64,000 nt of DNA from Saprospiraceae bacterium UBA2329. Lineage in GTDB: Bacteria; Bacteroidota; Bacteroidia; Chitinophagales; Saprospiraceae. The position numbers and the translations under genes were made by a program. The notes under the pieces were generated by a model, which saw only the letters and a program-made list of their open reading frames with translations, was not told the origin of the DNA and ran no database searches. Shown here in pieces: positions 26,410 to 35,090 of the stretch (position 1 is the first letter of the stretch; the number at the start of each line of letters is the position of its first letter). Location: contig DDUV01000008.1 of assembly GCA_002344975.1 (NCBI GenBank), positions 15,672 through 79,671 on the forward strand, written 5' to 3'.

Positions 26410-28260
26410 TCACATCTTCTCCGGCATCTCAATTCCAATCATACCCATCGCCGTTTGCAGCACCTGCGCCACCATGCGACTGAGTTTCAGGCGGAAGGCT
26501 TTGGCGGCCTCGCTTTCGGCGCGGAGGATGGAGTGATCGTGGTAAAACTTGTGGAACGCCTTGGCCAGATTGTACGCATACCCCGCGATGTGCGAAGGAT
26601 CGTACTCGGCAGCGGCGCGGGCCACCAGATCGGGAAACTCGTACAAACTGCGAATCAACTCCTTCTCCTGCTCCTGCAAAACGGCGTACTCCTGCGAGGC
26701 GCTGCCGCCCATGCCGTCCTCTTCTGCTTTGCGCAATACCGAGCGGATGCGCACATACGCATTTTGGATGTACGGACCGGTTTGCCCCTGTAAATCAACC
26801 GATTCAGTAGGGTCGAACACCATGCTCTTGCGGGGCGTCACCTTGATGATGTGGAACTTGAGGGCCGCCAATCCGATGCGCCGCACAATGGATTCCTGCT
26901 CTTCGGGCGATAAATCGGCCAAAGCGCCGCGCTCCTGCGAACCGGCCCGCGCCTCGGCAATGACCTCCGCCATCAGATCGTCGGCGTCCACCACGGTGCC
27001 TTCCCGCGATTTCATTCTGCCGGAAGGCAAATTGACCATGCCGTAAGCCAAGTGGTACAGGCCGCCGGAATAGGGTTCCTGCAATTTTTTCAGCACCTCG
27101 AACAGCGCCTGAAAATGGTAATTCTGCTCGTCGGCCACCACATAAGCCATGCGCGAAATGCCGAAATCGTCGTAGCGCAGGCGGGCCGTTCCGAGGTCTT
27201 GAGTGATGTAAACCGAGGTGCCGTCGCGGCGGAGCAGCACCTTTTGGTCCATGCCCACGTCTTCGAGGTTGACCCAGACGGAACCGTCGTCTTTTTTGTG
27301 AAAAACGCCCTCGGCTAAGCCCTTTTCCACCATGCCTTTGCCCAGCAGGTAGGTCTCGGATTCGTAGTAATATTTGTCGAAAGAAGCTCCGATGGCGGCC
27401 AGTGTTTCCTCAAAACCGGCATACACCCAGCCGTTCATTTTTTTCCAGAGCGCTACGGTTTCCGGGTCGCCGGATTCCCAACTGCGCAACATTTCGGAGG
27501 CTTCGCGCCCCAGCGCACTGTGCTCGTTGAAGTATTTGTCTTTGTAATCTTTAAAAAACTGTTCCGGCGATTGGCCCTCTTTTTTCTGGGCTTCATACAC
27601 GCTGCCGGCCGTTTCGCCCTGCTGCCATTCGGCGTATTCTTCGCGAAAGCGCTTCTCAAATTCCACATAATAATCGCCCACGAAATGGTCGCTCTTGATG
27701 CCTGTAGATTCGGGCGTGGCGCCGCCTGAAAACTTTTGCCAGGCCAGCATACTCTTGCAGATGGCGATGCCCCGGTCGTTGATGATCTGCACGCGCACCA
27801 CATCGTAGCCGGCAGCTTCGAGGATGCGGGCGGTGGATTCGCCGAGCAGGATGTTGCGCACATGGCCCAGGTGCAGGGGCTTGTTGGTATTGGGCGAGCA
27901 ATATTCCACCATCACTTTTTCGCCGTTGGAGGCATGGCGACCGTAATCTGCCTGCGCGAAATGCTCCTCCAAAAAGCCGCTCCACACGGTATCGGACAGG
28001 ACTATATTGAGGAACCCCTTGACCACGTTGAAGTCGGCCACTGCGGGCAAGTGCGTTTTGAGGTACTCGCCGAGTTCCTGCCCGATGGCGTCGGGCGATT
28101 TTTTTACAAACTTGGTGAAGGGAAAAACGACGATGGTATAATCGCCGGCAAACTCCTTGCGGGTGGGCGTCAGGGCAATGTCCTGCGGTTGAACGGCTTG
28201 TCCAAACAGAGCTGTTACGCCCTCTGCTGCGGCCTGTTGTATGTTTTTGATGATGTCCAT
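26410..28260 (-). CDS. argS: Arginyl-tRNA synthetase
   Basis: Charges tRNA-Arg with arginine. 616 residues from the ATG at 28260 (MDIIKNIQQAAAEGVTALFG). The N-terminal additional domain is followed by the HIGH-type PLHLGHVRN, the ArgRS signature around it (SPNTNKPLH), a KMSKS-equivalent GRMKSREGT and the C-terminal anticodon domain (AYNLAKAFHKFYHDHSIL). The frame extends to 28389, but the extra part is not conserved-looking and a -7 box at 28287-28294 excludes it. Confidence 0.96.
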   Translation of the reverse strand: MDIIKNIQQAAAEGVTALFGQAVQPQDIALTPTRKEFAGDYTIVVFPFTKFVKKSPDAIGQELGEYLKTHLPAVADFNVVKGFLNIVLSDTVWSGFLEEHFAQADYGRHASNGEKVMVEYCSPNTNKPLHLGHVRNILLGESTARILEAAGYDVVRVQIINDRGIAICKSMLAWQKFSGGATPESTGIKSDHFVGDYYVEFEKRFREEYAEWQQGETAGSVYEAQKKEGQSPEQFFKDYKDKYFNEHSALGREASEMLRSWESGDPETVALWKKMNGWVYAGFEETLAAIGASFDKYYYESETYLLGKGMVEKGLAEGVFHKKDDGSVWVNLEDVGMDQKVLLRRDGTSVYITQDLGTARLRYDDFGISRMAYVVADEQNYHFQALFEVLKKLQEPYSGGLYHLAYGMVNLPSGRMKSREGTVVDADDLMAEVIAEARAGSQERGALADLSPEEQESIVRRIGLAALKFHIIKVTPRKSMVFDPTESVDLQGQTGPYIQNAYVRIRSVLRKAEEDGMGGSASQEYAVLQEQEKELIRSLYEFPDLVARAAAEYDPSHIAGYAYNLAKAFHKFYHDHSILRAESEAAKAFRLKLSRMVAQVLQTAMGMIGIEMPEKM

Positions 28261-28286
28261 TGTAAAAGCGCTTTTGAGCGAGGGGG

Positions 28287-28294
28287 CAAAGGTA
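28287..28294 (-). promoter_or_regulatory. -7 box of argS
   Basis: TACCTTTG on the minus strand, 27 bp before the argS ATG; it decides the start. No -33 TTG at the usual distance. Confidence 0.5.
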
Positions 28295-28521
28295 AGAAAG
28301 CGGCGGTATTTTGAGCCGGTCGGCTTGCTATTTTGCAGGGCCAACCCCGCAGAACATTCACTCGCAGGCCCGCGCCGGGTCTGAAACAAAGCCCCATTTT
28401 CAAGTCATTTTTTTTTCAAAAAATCTGATTTTTTTAATACCAAAACTATGCCGTTTTGCGAGCAATGACTATCTTTACACCATCAAACAGTACAAAAATC
28501 CTGACGAAAAAACCAGCCTCC

Positions 28522-28614
28522 ATGCCGGAATTACACTCTTCTTGCCAACACTGCGATAAGCCCTTTTCTCCCGATGCCCTGGAGGCAAAACGCCGCCCAT
28601 TTCGCCCTTTGTAA
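28522..28614 (+). CDS. Possible 30-residue cysteine-containing peptide or gene fragment
   Basis: An ATG frame of 30 codons with a C-x2-C pair (SCQHCDKPFSPDALEA) lies alone in the 384-bp gap between argS and the next gene. The first 23 residues resemble the N-terminus of small zinc-binding DUF1272-type proteins, but the frame then reads RRPFRPL and stops where the second cysteine cluster would be expected. It may be a broken DUF1272-like gene, a real microprotein or chance. The rest of the gap holds no feature I can name. Confidence 0.3.
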   Translation: MPELHSSCQHCDKPFSPDALEAKRRPFRPL

Positions 28615-28644
28615 CCTGATTATTTCACAAATAAATTTCTACAA

Positions 28645-30270
28645 ATGAAGAACAACTACCTTTTGCTCCTCGTCGCCTGCATTTTGGCAAGCAGCAGCCT
28701 TTTCGGCCAACGCCTCAAAGACAAGCGCGCCCAGATCAACTATGTGTCTTTGCCCACGAAGAAGGTTCCCGATTCCTACACGACTTATTCCGTGCAGGTT
28801 TACGGCAGCGCCGTCACAGATGCGGGCCATTCCAATCAGGCATTGGAAAACAAAATCGTGATGGACGGCTTCAAGCGCGTCAACTATCAGGAAGGCGGCG
28901 GACACCTTCGCATCGTGATGAACATGGGATATACTACTCAGGGTCGGGCAGAGTACAAGTCGAACAAAATCACCAAAAAAGACGAAAAAACCGGCGTTGA
29001 AACCGTCACCTGGGAGTACTGGTATGAGGTGCCCCTGAACCTCAGCGCCGTATTCAATATTTACGATCCGGCGGGCAATATACTCACGACCTACAGCAAA
29101 AATTTTGCAGGCAAAAAATCCACTTCCAGATATAGCAAGTCCGATGATTTATCGAAAAATTACAACGCCAACATCAACCGAATGAGGAAAGAGGTGGCGC
29201 TGGAGGTCATCAACGATTTGATGAGGGAGGTCGTCCCCATCGTTTCCGATCAATTCGATTTTGATAAAAGACACGACAATCCTGAGTTTTTCATCATCGA
29301 AAATTATCCCTCCGAGCCTGATTATCAAAAGTATTTTGAGCTGCTGGATACCGAATGGAAGAAAATTGACTCTGCCGTTCCGACCTCCGAGTTGAAAGCA
29401 AAATTCGGCCCGGCCCTGGCGTTCTACGAAAAAGAGGCTGAAATAGATGCCAAAGGCGACAAGAAGCTGCTCAAAGTCTTTGAAGCCGCCAACTACAATG
29501 CCGCCCTGCTCAATTTCTACCTCGACGATTTTGAAAAAGCCGTGCGCTATGCCAATCGCGTCATCGCTTCCGAAGGCGGCAAACACAGAAAATCTTCCGA
29601 CCTCATCGAACGCGTGCAGAAAACCAAACAACTCATGGACATGCACGGCGTCAATACCCTGCACTATGCCCGCGACCTGAGCAATGCAATACCGCCTGCC
29701 GCCATGAAGGCATTGGAAAAAGCACAGGAGCAATTGGAAAGTGACAACAACCTGCTTCGCGGTGTGATCGTCATCAAGGGGGAGACCATTGAGGGCACTG
29801 TTGTGAGCGAAAAAGGCGTGGAAGAATTGGATTTCAGCGACAAAGGCAATACCAAATTCATGGATGCCTCGAAAAAAGAGTACAGCTACTCGGCCAAAGA
29901 AATTGAGGCGTTTTCCATCGGTACGCGCAATTTTGTAAAGAAAAATTTTGCGCCCTGCGCCAAAGGCAAAGTGGAGCCGACGACGCACATTTTGGAAGAG
30001 ATTTACACCTCCGACAAAATTGTACTGTACAAATACTACCCTTCCGCCGGCGCGCTGAGCGATGCCAAAATGGAGTTCGCGTTCAAAAAAGCGAGCGATA
30101 CCGACCCCATTTCGCTGTACGATACGCGTTTCCTCATTCTGAAAAAAGGTCTGGCGACGTACTTCTCCGATTGCGCCGACCTCAAAGCCATGTGTGAGCA
30201 GGGCGAGATCACCAACGATCAGGAGGGCTTGCTGAAAGCTGCGCGGATTTATGCGGAGTTGTGTGAGTAA
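28645..30270 (+). CDS. Secreted or periplasmic protein of unknown function
   Basis: 541 residues with the signal peptide MKNNYLLLLVACILASSSLFGQ. The mature protein starts RLKDKRAQINYVSLPTKKVP; residues 40-200 look like a beta-rich lipoprotein-like domain (GGGHLRIVMNMGYTTQG, LNLSAVFNIYDPAGNI). Residues 230-370 are helical with TPR-like spacing (YNAALLNFYLDDFEKAVRYANRVI). The C-terminal region (residues ~370-541) contains GVIVIKGETIEGTVVSEKG, like the short strand motif seen twice in the protein at 44027. No family name is recognised. Confidence 0.82.
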   Translation: MKNNYLLLLVACILASSSLFGQRLKDKRAQINYVSLPTKKVPDSYTTYSVQVYGSAVTDAGHSNQALENKIVMDGFKRVNYQEGGGHLRIVMNMGYTTQGRAEYKSNKITKKDEKTGVETVTWEYWYEVPLNLSAVFNIYDPAGNILTTYSKNFAGKKSTSRYSKSDDLSKNYNANINRMRKEVALEVINDLMREVVPIVSDQFDFDKRHDNPEFFIIENYPSEPDYQKYFELLDTEWKKIDSAVPTSELKAKFGPALAFYEKEAEIDAKGDKKLLKVFEAANYNAALLNFYLDDFEKAVRYANRVIASEGGKHRKSSDLIERVQKTKQLMDMHGVNTLHYARDLSNAIPPAAMKALEKAQEQLESDNNLLRGVIVIKGETIEGTVVSEKGVEELDFSDKGNTKFMDASKKEYSYSAKEIEAFSIGTRNFVKKNFAPCAKGKVEPTTHILEEIYTSDKIVLYKYYPSAGALSDAKMEFAFKKASDTDPISLYDTRFLILKKGLATYFSDCADLKAMCEQGEITNDQEGLLKAARIYAELCE

Positions 30271-30284
30271 TGGAAGACACAACC

Positions 30285-30322
30285 GGCGGCTCACTCAAAG
30301 CTTGGTCTTTGGGCGAGCCGCC
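30285..30322. terminator. Bidirectional terminator hairpin
   Basis: GGCGGCTC pairs with GAGCCGCC, and the inner CAAAG pairs with CTTTG, around a short loop. It lies between the convergent unknown secreted protein and galK. Confidence 0.75.
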
Positions 30323-30326
30323 CATT

Positions 30327-31463
30327 TCATTGTCGGATGACTTTTGCCCCATCCCCGATAACGACCTCAACCGGCGTCAAATCTATCCCGAAATGCCGGC
30401 TGTAAACGGATGAAACTTCCTCTACAAGCTCCGCAACCCTCTCTTTTTCAACGATGCTGATGGTACAACCTCCGAAGCCGCCGCCCATCATGCGGCTGCC
30501 GAGTACATAGTCTTTGTCGAGGGTTTGCTGCACCAAAAAATCGAGTTCCGGGCAGCTTACTTCGTAGTCGTTTTGCAGGCTGAAATGGGATTGGTACATC
30601 AGTTCGCCTACTGCGTTGAAGTCGCCGGCCAACAAGGCTTTCGTGGCGTCCAGCACGCGCTGATTTTCAGAAACGACATGGCGACAACGGCGGAAAACAT
30701 GCTCCGGCAGTTGCTCTTCCATAGCTGCAATTTGTTTTAGATTGACATCCCGCAGGTTCGCGATGCCGGGGTATTCCTGTTGCAAAATATGTACGCCCTG
30801 TTCGCACTCTGCCCGGCGGGTATTGTACTCGGAGGAGGCCAGCGAGTGCGATACATTGGTGTTGAGCAGCAGCAGTTGATAAGCGCCCAATTCGAGCGGA
30901 AAGTACTGAAAATCAAGGCTGCGGCAGTCCAACAACATCACATGGTCTTTCTTGCCCATGACGCCGGCAAACTGGTCCATGATGCCGCATTTGTTGCCGA
31001 CAAAATTGTGCTCGGCCCGCTGCGAAGCCTTGATGAGTTGCCATTGATCAAATCCAAGTCCGAACAATTCATTGAGGGCAAGGGCGAAACTACATTCCAA
31101 TGCCGCCGACGAACTCATACCGCTGCCGATGGGCACATCGCTCTCAAATTCGGCGTCGAAACCGCTGATGACGCCGCCCAATTTTTGCAATTCACTAACG
31201 ACGCCCATGACGTAGTTGGGCCAGCCTTTTTCTACGGGTGAAAAGTCGCGGAGGTCGAATGAAAAAGACTGCTGTGTGGCGCGGGCGGTCAGATGCACCG
31301 TAGAGGGTGTGCCGTTGCGGCGTGCCTGCACGGTCATTTTGTGGCCAATGGCGGCGGGCAGCACAAAGCCGTCGTTGTAGTCGGTATGCTCGCCGATGAT
31401 GTTGATGCGGCCGGGGGCTTGCGCAGTGGCGGCGTCTGTGGCGGTTGCTGCTTCTTTGGTCAT
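30327..31463 (-). CDS. galK: Galactokinase
   Basis: Phosphorylates alpha-D-galactose to galactose-1-phosphate in the Leloir pathway. 378 residues, normal length. The GHMP signature APGRINIIGEHTDYNDGFVLPAAI begins near residue 16, the ATP loop VPIGSGMSSSAALECS is in the middle, and the C-terminal GGGFGGCTISIV motif is intact. No other gal gene is adjacent. A -7 box TACCTTTG lies at 31494-31501 on the minus strand. Confidence 0.96.
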   Translation of the reverse strand: MTKEAATATDAATAQAPGRINIIGEHTDYNDGFVLPAAIGHKMTVQARRNGTPSTVHLTARATQQSFSFDLRDFSPVEKGWPNYVMGVVSELQKLGGVISGFDAEFESDVPIGSGMSSSAALECSFALALNELFGLGFDQWQLIKASQRAEHNFVGNKCGIMDQFAGVMGKKDHVMLLDCRSLDFQYFPLELGAYQLLLLNTNVSHSLASSEYNTRRAECEQGVHILQQEYPGIANLRDVNLKQIAAMEEQLPEHVFRRCRHVVSENQRVLDATKALLAGDFNAVGELMYQSHFSLQNDYEVSCPELDFLVQQTLDKDYVLGSRMMGGGFGGCTISIVEKERVAELVEEVSSVYSRHFGIDLTPVEVVIGDGAKVIRQ

Positions 31464-31547
31464 GTCTGTTTATTTTATCATCAAAGATGGCAACAAAGGT
31501 ATGGCCCCTCAGCAGTTATTTCGATTTATTTCAGACAAGCCCTTTTC

Positions 31548-32144
31548 TCACAACCCGTGCCGGTCCAACAGAGACTCTGTCTGCATCATGCGCTCCAAAA
31601 AGGGGCGGCACTGCCGGAAATTGCGCCAGTGCATCCAGTGAAACACATTGTCCTGCACCAACAAAAACACGCCCTGCACCAACACCGCCCAGCCGAATCC
31701 CGACCACAACTCCGGGCGCGCCATGTCGGGCACGCGAGCCAGGGTGAGCAAATAAAGGCCGGCAAAGCAGTAAGCCGCATCCAAACCCACATTGAAGAGC
31801 ATCATTTTTTCCACATGGCGCTGCACTTCAAAGCGTTTCAAAATATCGCCGCGCACAAACCGGCGCATGTAAGTGTGCTCGTACAGTTTCCACACAATGG
31901 CAAAATTGATACCGGCCCAACTCAGCCCCATGAGCATGAAGTACTGCCAAAAACCAGATGCCCAAAGCAGCACCGGAGTGCCCGCCAGAAAATGCAGGAT
32001 ACACCACCAGCCCAATACGGCCGCGTGCTTGTGAATGATGAGCACGAAGCGAGCGTCGAAATCCCGCAACTCGTCCACAATGTCTTGTAATGGAAGCGGT
32101 TGGAACAAGGCGCTGAAGAAAAAGCGCCAGGTGAGCGTCGGCAT
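31548..32144 (-). CDS. Small polytopic membrane protein of unknown function
   Basis: 198 residues from the ATG at 32144 (MPTLTWRFFFSALFQPLPLQ). About four membrane segments: WWCILHFLAGTPVLLW, FMLMGLSWAGINFAIVW, LDAAYCFAGLYLLTLA and GWAVLVQGVFLLVQDNVFHWMHW. It looks like a Bacteroidota DUF6992-type membrane protein, a tentative match. The 162-bp upstream extension of the frame is not membrane-like and lies across a -7 box (TAACTTTG, 32178-32185), so the shorter start is used. Confidence 0.78.
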   Translation of the reverse strand: MPTLTWRFFFSALFQPLPLQDIVDELRDFDARFVLIIHKHAAVLGWWCILHFLAGTPVLLWASGFWQYFMLMGLSWAGINFAIVWKLYEHTYMRRFVRGDILKRFEVQRHVEKMMLFNVGLDAAYCFAGLYLLTLARVPDMARPELWSGFGWAVLVQGVFLLVQDNVFHWMHWRNFRQCRPFLERMMQTESLLDRHGL

Positions 32145-32315
32145 GGCAGGCGGTTTTGGTGTAGCGAAAATGTGGGGCAAAGTTACCGCGTCTGCCCGCC
32201 CACCCAGCCTTTGGGGCTGTAAAATGTGTGTAAAAAGTGATACTGGGAAGGCGACCGAAGAAGGGTTGGCGTCAACCACTTCAAAGGCTGTATTGTTGTA
32301 GGACAAAAACGATAT

Positions 32316-32564
32316 ATGGTCAGCGTAAGAGCATTATACGACGGGCATCAGTTGCAATTGCTGGAAAAAGTGAACATCCATTCCACGCAGGAAGTGATCG
32401 TCGTTTTTCCGTATTTAGACAGCAATACCCCGGATGATGACATTTCCGCAATCGAAATTGCCAATATGGTGCAAGACAGTGGCGCACTGGGTTTTCTGGC
32501 CAATGAACAAGAGGATATTTATTCGGACGAAGATATCAAGCAGCTTATGGCTTGTGGCCTGTAG
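32316..32564 (+). CDS. Antitoxin-like small protein, no toxin partner seen
   Basis: 82 residues: MVSVRALYDGHQLQLLEKVNI followed by an acidic C-terminal half (SDEDIKQLMACGL). The N-terminal strand pattern resembles short antitoxin-type proteins that begin with xVxGxYDGxxixLLE. Such genes normally precede a PIN or RelE-type toxin gene, but the next gene here is arcA on the other strand. It is either an orphan or not an antitoxin at all. Confidence 0.6.
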   Translation: MVSVRALYDGHQLQLLEKVNIHSTQEVIVVFPYLDSNTPDDDISAIEIANMVQDSGALGFLANEQEDIYSDEDIKQLMACGL

Positions 32565-32597
32565 CCAGCAGCTTGTAGCCTGTGCTTAGATACCCCA

Positions 32598-33863
32598 TCA
32601 CACCCCCACCCTCTCAATCGGACAAGTCATGCAATGCGAACCGCCCCTGGCCCGCGATAACTCGCTGGAAGGCAACGTAATGATGGTGTTTTGCAACTGA
32701 TCGGGCTGGATTCTGCCGGCCTCCACCGCTTTGAGGAAATCATACGCATGCAGGATGCTGTATCCCGCCGCCTCAAAAGCCTCTTCGGTTTTGGGGTTGC
32801 GGTCGTAGGTGAGCGCCACACCGGGACGGATGGCCACGAGGTTGCAGCCGTCGGTCCATTGCTCGCGTTCCTGGTAGGGCGATTCTCCGTTGCCGCTGAG
32901 GATGAAGCGCATGGATGGGTTGATTTCTTCCAGAATAAAATCCTGCACAGAAGGGTAATACCCCGGTTTGCCATGCTTGCGCAACACTTCCACACTGGAG
33001 CTAAGTCCCTCGTTTACAATGGGTTTAAACGACACGATATGATCGTGGTGTATCTGAGTAAAAATGGTATCAATGTGCATGCAGGAGCGGTCGTGAGGGA
33101 TGTTGATCTGCGCCACATTGTTGACGATGCCGCGCTCCAGCAGGTAATGCGCCAAGGAGCGGATGCCGTGTTCGGAGGTGCGCTCGCTGTGGCCGATGAG
33201 CAGGTAGTCCTGATTGAGAATCATCATATCGCCGCCCTCCACCGAGACCCATTCGCCGCGTTTGGAAGGCGGAAAAATATCCACTTTGTTGAGGTTGATG
33301 ACCCTGCCGGCCTTGCGCATTTCCTGAAATACCGGGTGCGACCAGAAGATGAACCGCGTGAGGAAGTTTTCCCGGAAACGGGCCTCTTTGGCGGCTTTGG
33401 TGACCACCACATGGTCGTTGACCACCACGGCAATATCGCGGGTGAAAATGAAATTCGGGATGGGATCAAACAGGATGTGATCGTCCTCTGCGTGGTAGCC
33501 GGTGATGAGCACTTCGGAGAGCGCCTCATGCGGCAGTTCTTTGAGCAGGTCGTGGGTGGACTTGGGCAGTTCCTCATAGTTCACAATGAGGTCTAAAAGC
33601 TCCAGCTTGGTATCTCCGTCGGCATCCAGTGCTTCGAGGATGAGTTGCCGGGTTTCCATCACGTTGTCCTTGCCGAGAAAAGCGCCCAGCACGGCGGTGA
33701 AGGTGTCGTGTTCGGCCTGCATTCGGGGCAGGTGAACGATGTCGTCGAAAAGGAGTTCTTCGGCGCGTTTGGGCGAGATGCGGGAGATGCCGGAATCGGG
33801 CCGGTGTACAATAACCCGTTTGAGCCTTCCGATTTCGGAAGAGACGTTTACTTGGTTTGGCAT
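32598..33863 (-). CDS. arcA: Arginine deiminase
   Basis: Hydrolyses arginine to citrulline and ammonia. 421 residues. The guanidino-modifying fold is complete: N-terminal SEIGRLKRVIVHRPD, FTRDIAVVVNDHVVV, EGGDMMILNQDYLLIGHSERT, the catalytic histidine in MHIDTIFTQIHHDHI and the catalytic cysteine in ARGGSHCMTCPIERV at the C-terminus. No ornithine carbamoyltransferase or carbamate kinase gene is nearby. It follows the FAD oxidoreductase gene by 15 bp and probably shares its transcript. Confidence 0.94.
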   Translation of the reverse strand: MPNQVNVSSEIGRLKRVIVHRPDSGISRISPKRAEELLFDDIVHLPRMQAEHDTFTAVLGAFLGKDNVMETRQLILEALDADGDTKLELLDLIVNYEELPKSTHDLLKELPHEALSEVLITGYHAEDDHILFDPIPNFIFTRDIAVVVNDHVVVTKAAKEARFRENFLTRFIFWSHPVFQEMRKAGRVINLNKVDIFPPSKRGEWVSVEGGDMMILNQDYLLIGHSERTSEHGIRSLAHYLLERGIVNNVAQINIPHDRSCMHIDTIFTQIHHDHIVSFKPIVNEGLSSSVEVLRKHGKPGYYPSVQDFILEEINPSMRFILSGNGESPYQEREQWTDGCNLVAIRPGVALTYDRNPKTEEAFEAAGYSILHAYDFLKAVEAGRIQPDQLQNTIITLPSSELSRARGGSHCMTCPIERVGV

Positions 33864-33878
33864 GATTGGTCAGAGCGT

Positions 33879-35090
33879 TTAAAAAACAATGATCTTTTCT
33901 ATCTCATAAATGGAATTGATCTTACCTGCAAAGATGCAATAATATCGCGGATGCTCATTCAGGCAACTGATTTCCGTGGGTCTTCCGTCGTCTATATAGC
34001 TGGCTTTCAGCTTGCTTTTGATGGTAAAAAGACTGAAATAGTAGCGCAATTCCACTTCCGGTCGGAAGTAATGTTTGATCTGCGCCATCATTTTGGCGGC
34101 GTTGGAGGGGGGCTGCGCCGGGCAGAAATTACAATTGCCGGGCTGCTGCGGGCGACAGTTCGGCGCCTGCGACTGGCAGTGAAACGTGGGCAGGTTGTCG
34201 TAAGAAACCCTGTGGTGCGTGTAGGCCACCGATGACAAAGACAGCAGGCCGGAAAGCCCGTACGGCATGATGGAGCCGAACTGCCCGTCCATCACGGTGA
34301 GGCCGATGCGCCCGATCTGCGGGGAGGTGACGAAGGCGATTTCCGAGATTTCGTGCATCAGCGAGATGTCGTCCACGCCGAAGGTACGGTTCACGGCATT
34401 GCTGCCCGCGTAGGTGGCGTTGATGACCTGAGCGGCCTGCAAAGCGGTCGTTTGTTGTGTGTGCCGGTTTTCCAAAACAAGCTCCCAAACTGCGCCCGCC
34501 GCGCCCGCCTGCTTTACCACCGTACTTTTGAAAATCGTCACACCCTTTTGTTTTTCAATGCGTTGCCGGTAATGATCGGCTATCAGTACAGGATCAAAGG
34601 TGTATTCGGTGGTGGCATATAGCGCTTCGATGCGGTCGAAATTGAACCAGAGGTGCGTGTCCTCCACCTTGTCGCGCCGAATGTTGATAAAGTCGCAAAA
34701 TCGCTCAAACTGCCCCGCGTCGGTGAAAGAGCCGTACTTGTCAATGGCGTAGTATTTTTCAAAATCGAACAGCACGAAAGGCCGGTGATCGGCGATGAAA
34801 CGCTCTTTGTGATCGTCGCTCATGCGCGCGGTGGCCACGCTGCGCGGGTAGTGATAGCCGCTGTGCAGCCGTGCCTGATTGACGATGGAGGCTTTTTTGA
34901 GCAATTCGTCTTCCATTTCCACCAAAGCAACGGAACAGCCGTGCCCGGAGAGATACAGAGCTGCATACACGCCGAAGAGTCCGCCTCCGACGATGAGAAA
35001 GTCGTATGATGCCGTTGCTGCGATGATGGGTGGTTTTTGAATGAAAAAAAGAATATTTCGGGGGTAAAGATAGGATGCTCCCAAAATCAA
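33879..35090 (-). CDS. FAD-dependent oxidoreductase (DAO-type), TTG start
   Basis: 403 residues with an FAD-binding Rossmann start, YDFLIVGGGLFGVYAALYLSGHG, an LLKKASIVNQARLHSGYHYPRS segment and a conserved-looking interior (INATYAGSNAVNRTF). A proline- and cysteine-rich insert (FHCQSQAPNCRPQQPGNCNFC) around residue 320 has four cysteines. No ATG is available near the N-terminus; the TTG at 35090 overlaps the previous stop as TTGA, so translation is probably coupled. Substrate unknown. It lies in a run coaE, coiled-coil protein, this gene, arcA. Confidence 0.82.
   Translation of the reverse strand: MILGASYLYPRNILFFIQKPPIIAATASYDFLIVGGGLFGVYAALYLSGHGCSVALVEMEDELLKKASIVNQARLHSGYHYPRSVATARMSDDHKERFIADHRPFVLFDFEKYYAIDKYGSFTDAGQFERFCDFINIRRDKVEDTHLWFNFDRIEALYATTEYTFDPVLIADHYRQRIEKQKGVTIFKSTVVKQAGAAGAVWELVLENRHTQQTTALQAAQVINATYAGSNAVNRTFGVDDISLMHEISEIAFVTSPQIGRIGLTVMDGQFGSIMPYGLSGLLSLSSVAYTHHRVSYDNLPTFHCQSQAPNCRPQQPGNCNFCPAQPPSNAAKMMAQIKHYFRPEVELRYYFSLFTIKSKLKASYIDDGRPTEISCLNEHPRYYCIFAGKINSIYEIEKIIVF

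Noticed and set aside
28454..28477. Promoter TTTTG...TATCTTTA before the 28645 gene
   Set aside because: The spacing between the two boxes is only about 11 bases, far from the usual 19-21.
29149..30294. 381-codon minus-strand frame opposite the unknown exported protein
   Set aside because: The plus-strand gene has a clear signal peptide and ribosome-start context; the minus frame is Phe/Val-rich complement noise.
32598..33863. Complete arginine deiminase pathway operon
   Set aside because: No ornithine carbamoyltransferase, carbamate kinase or antiporter gene is present in the neighbourhood.
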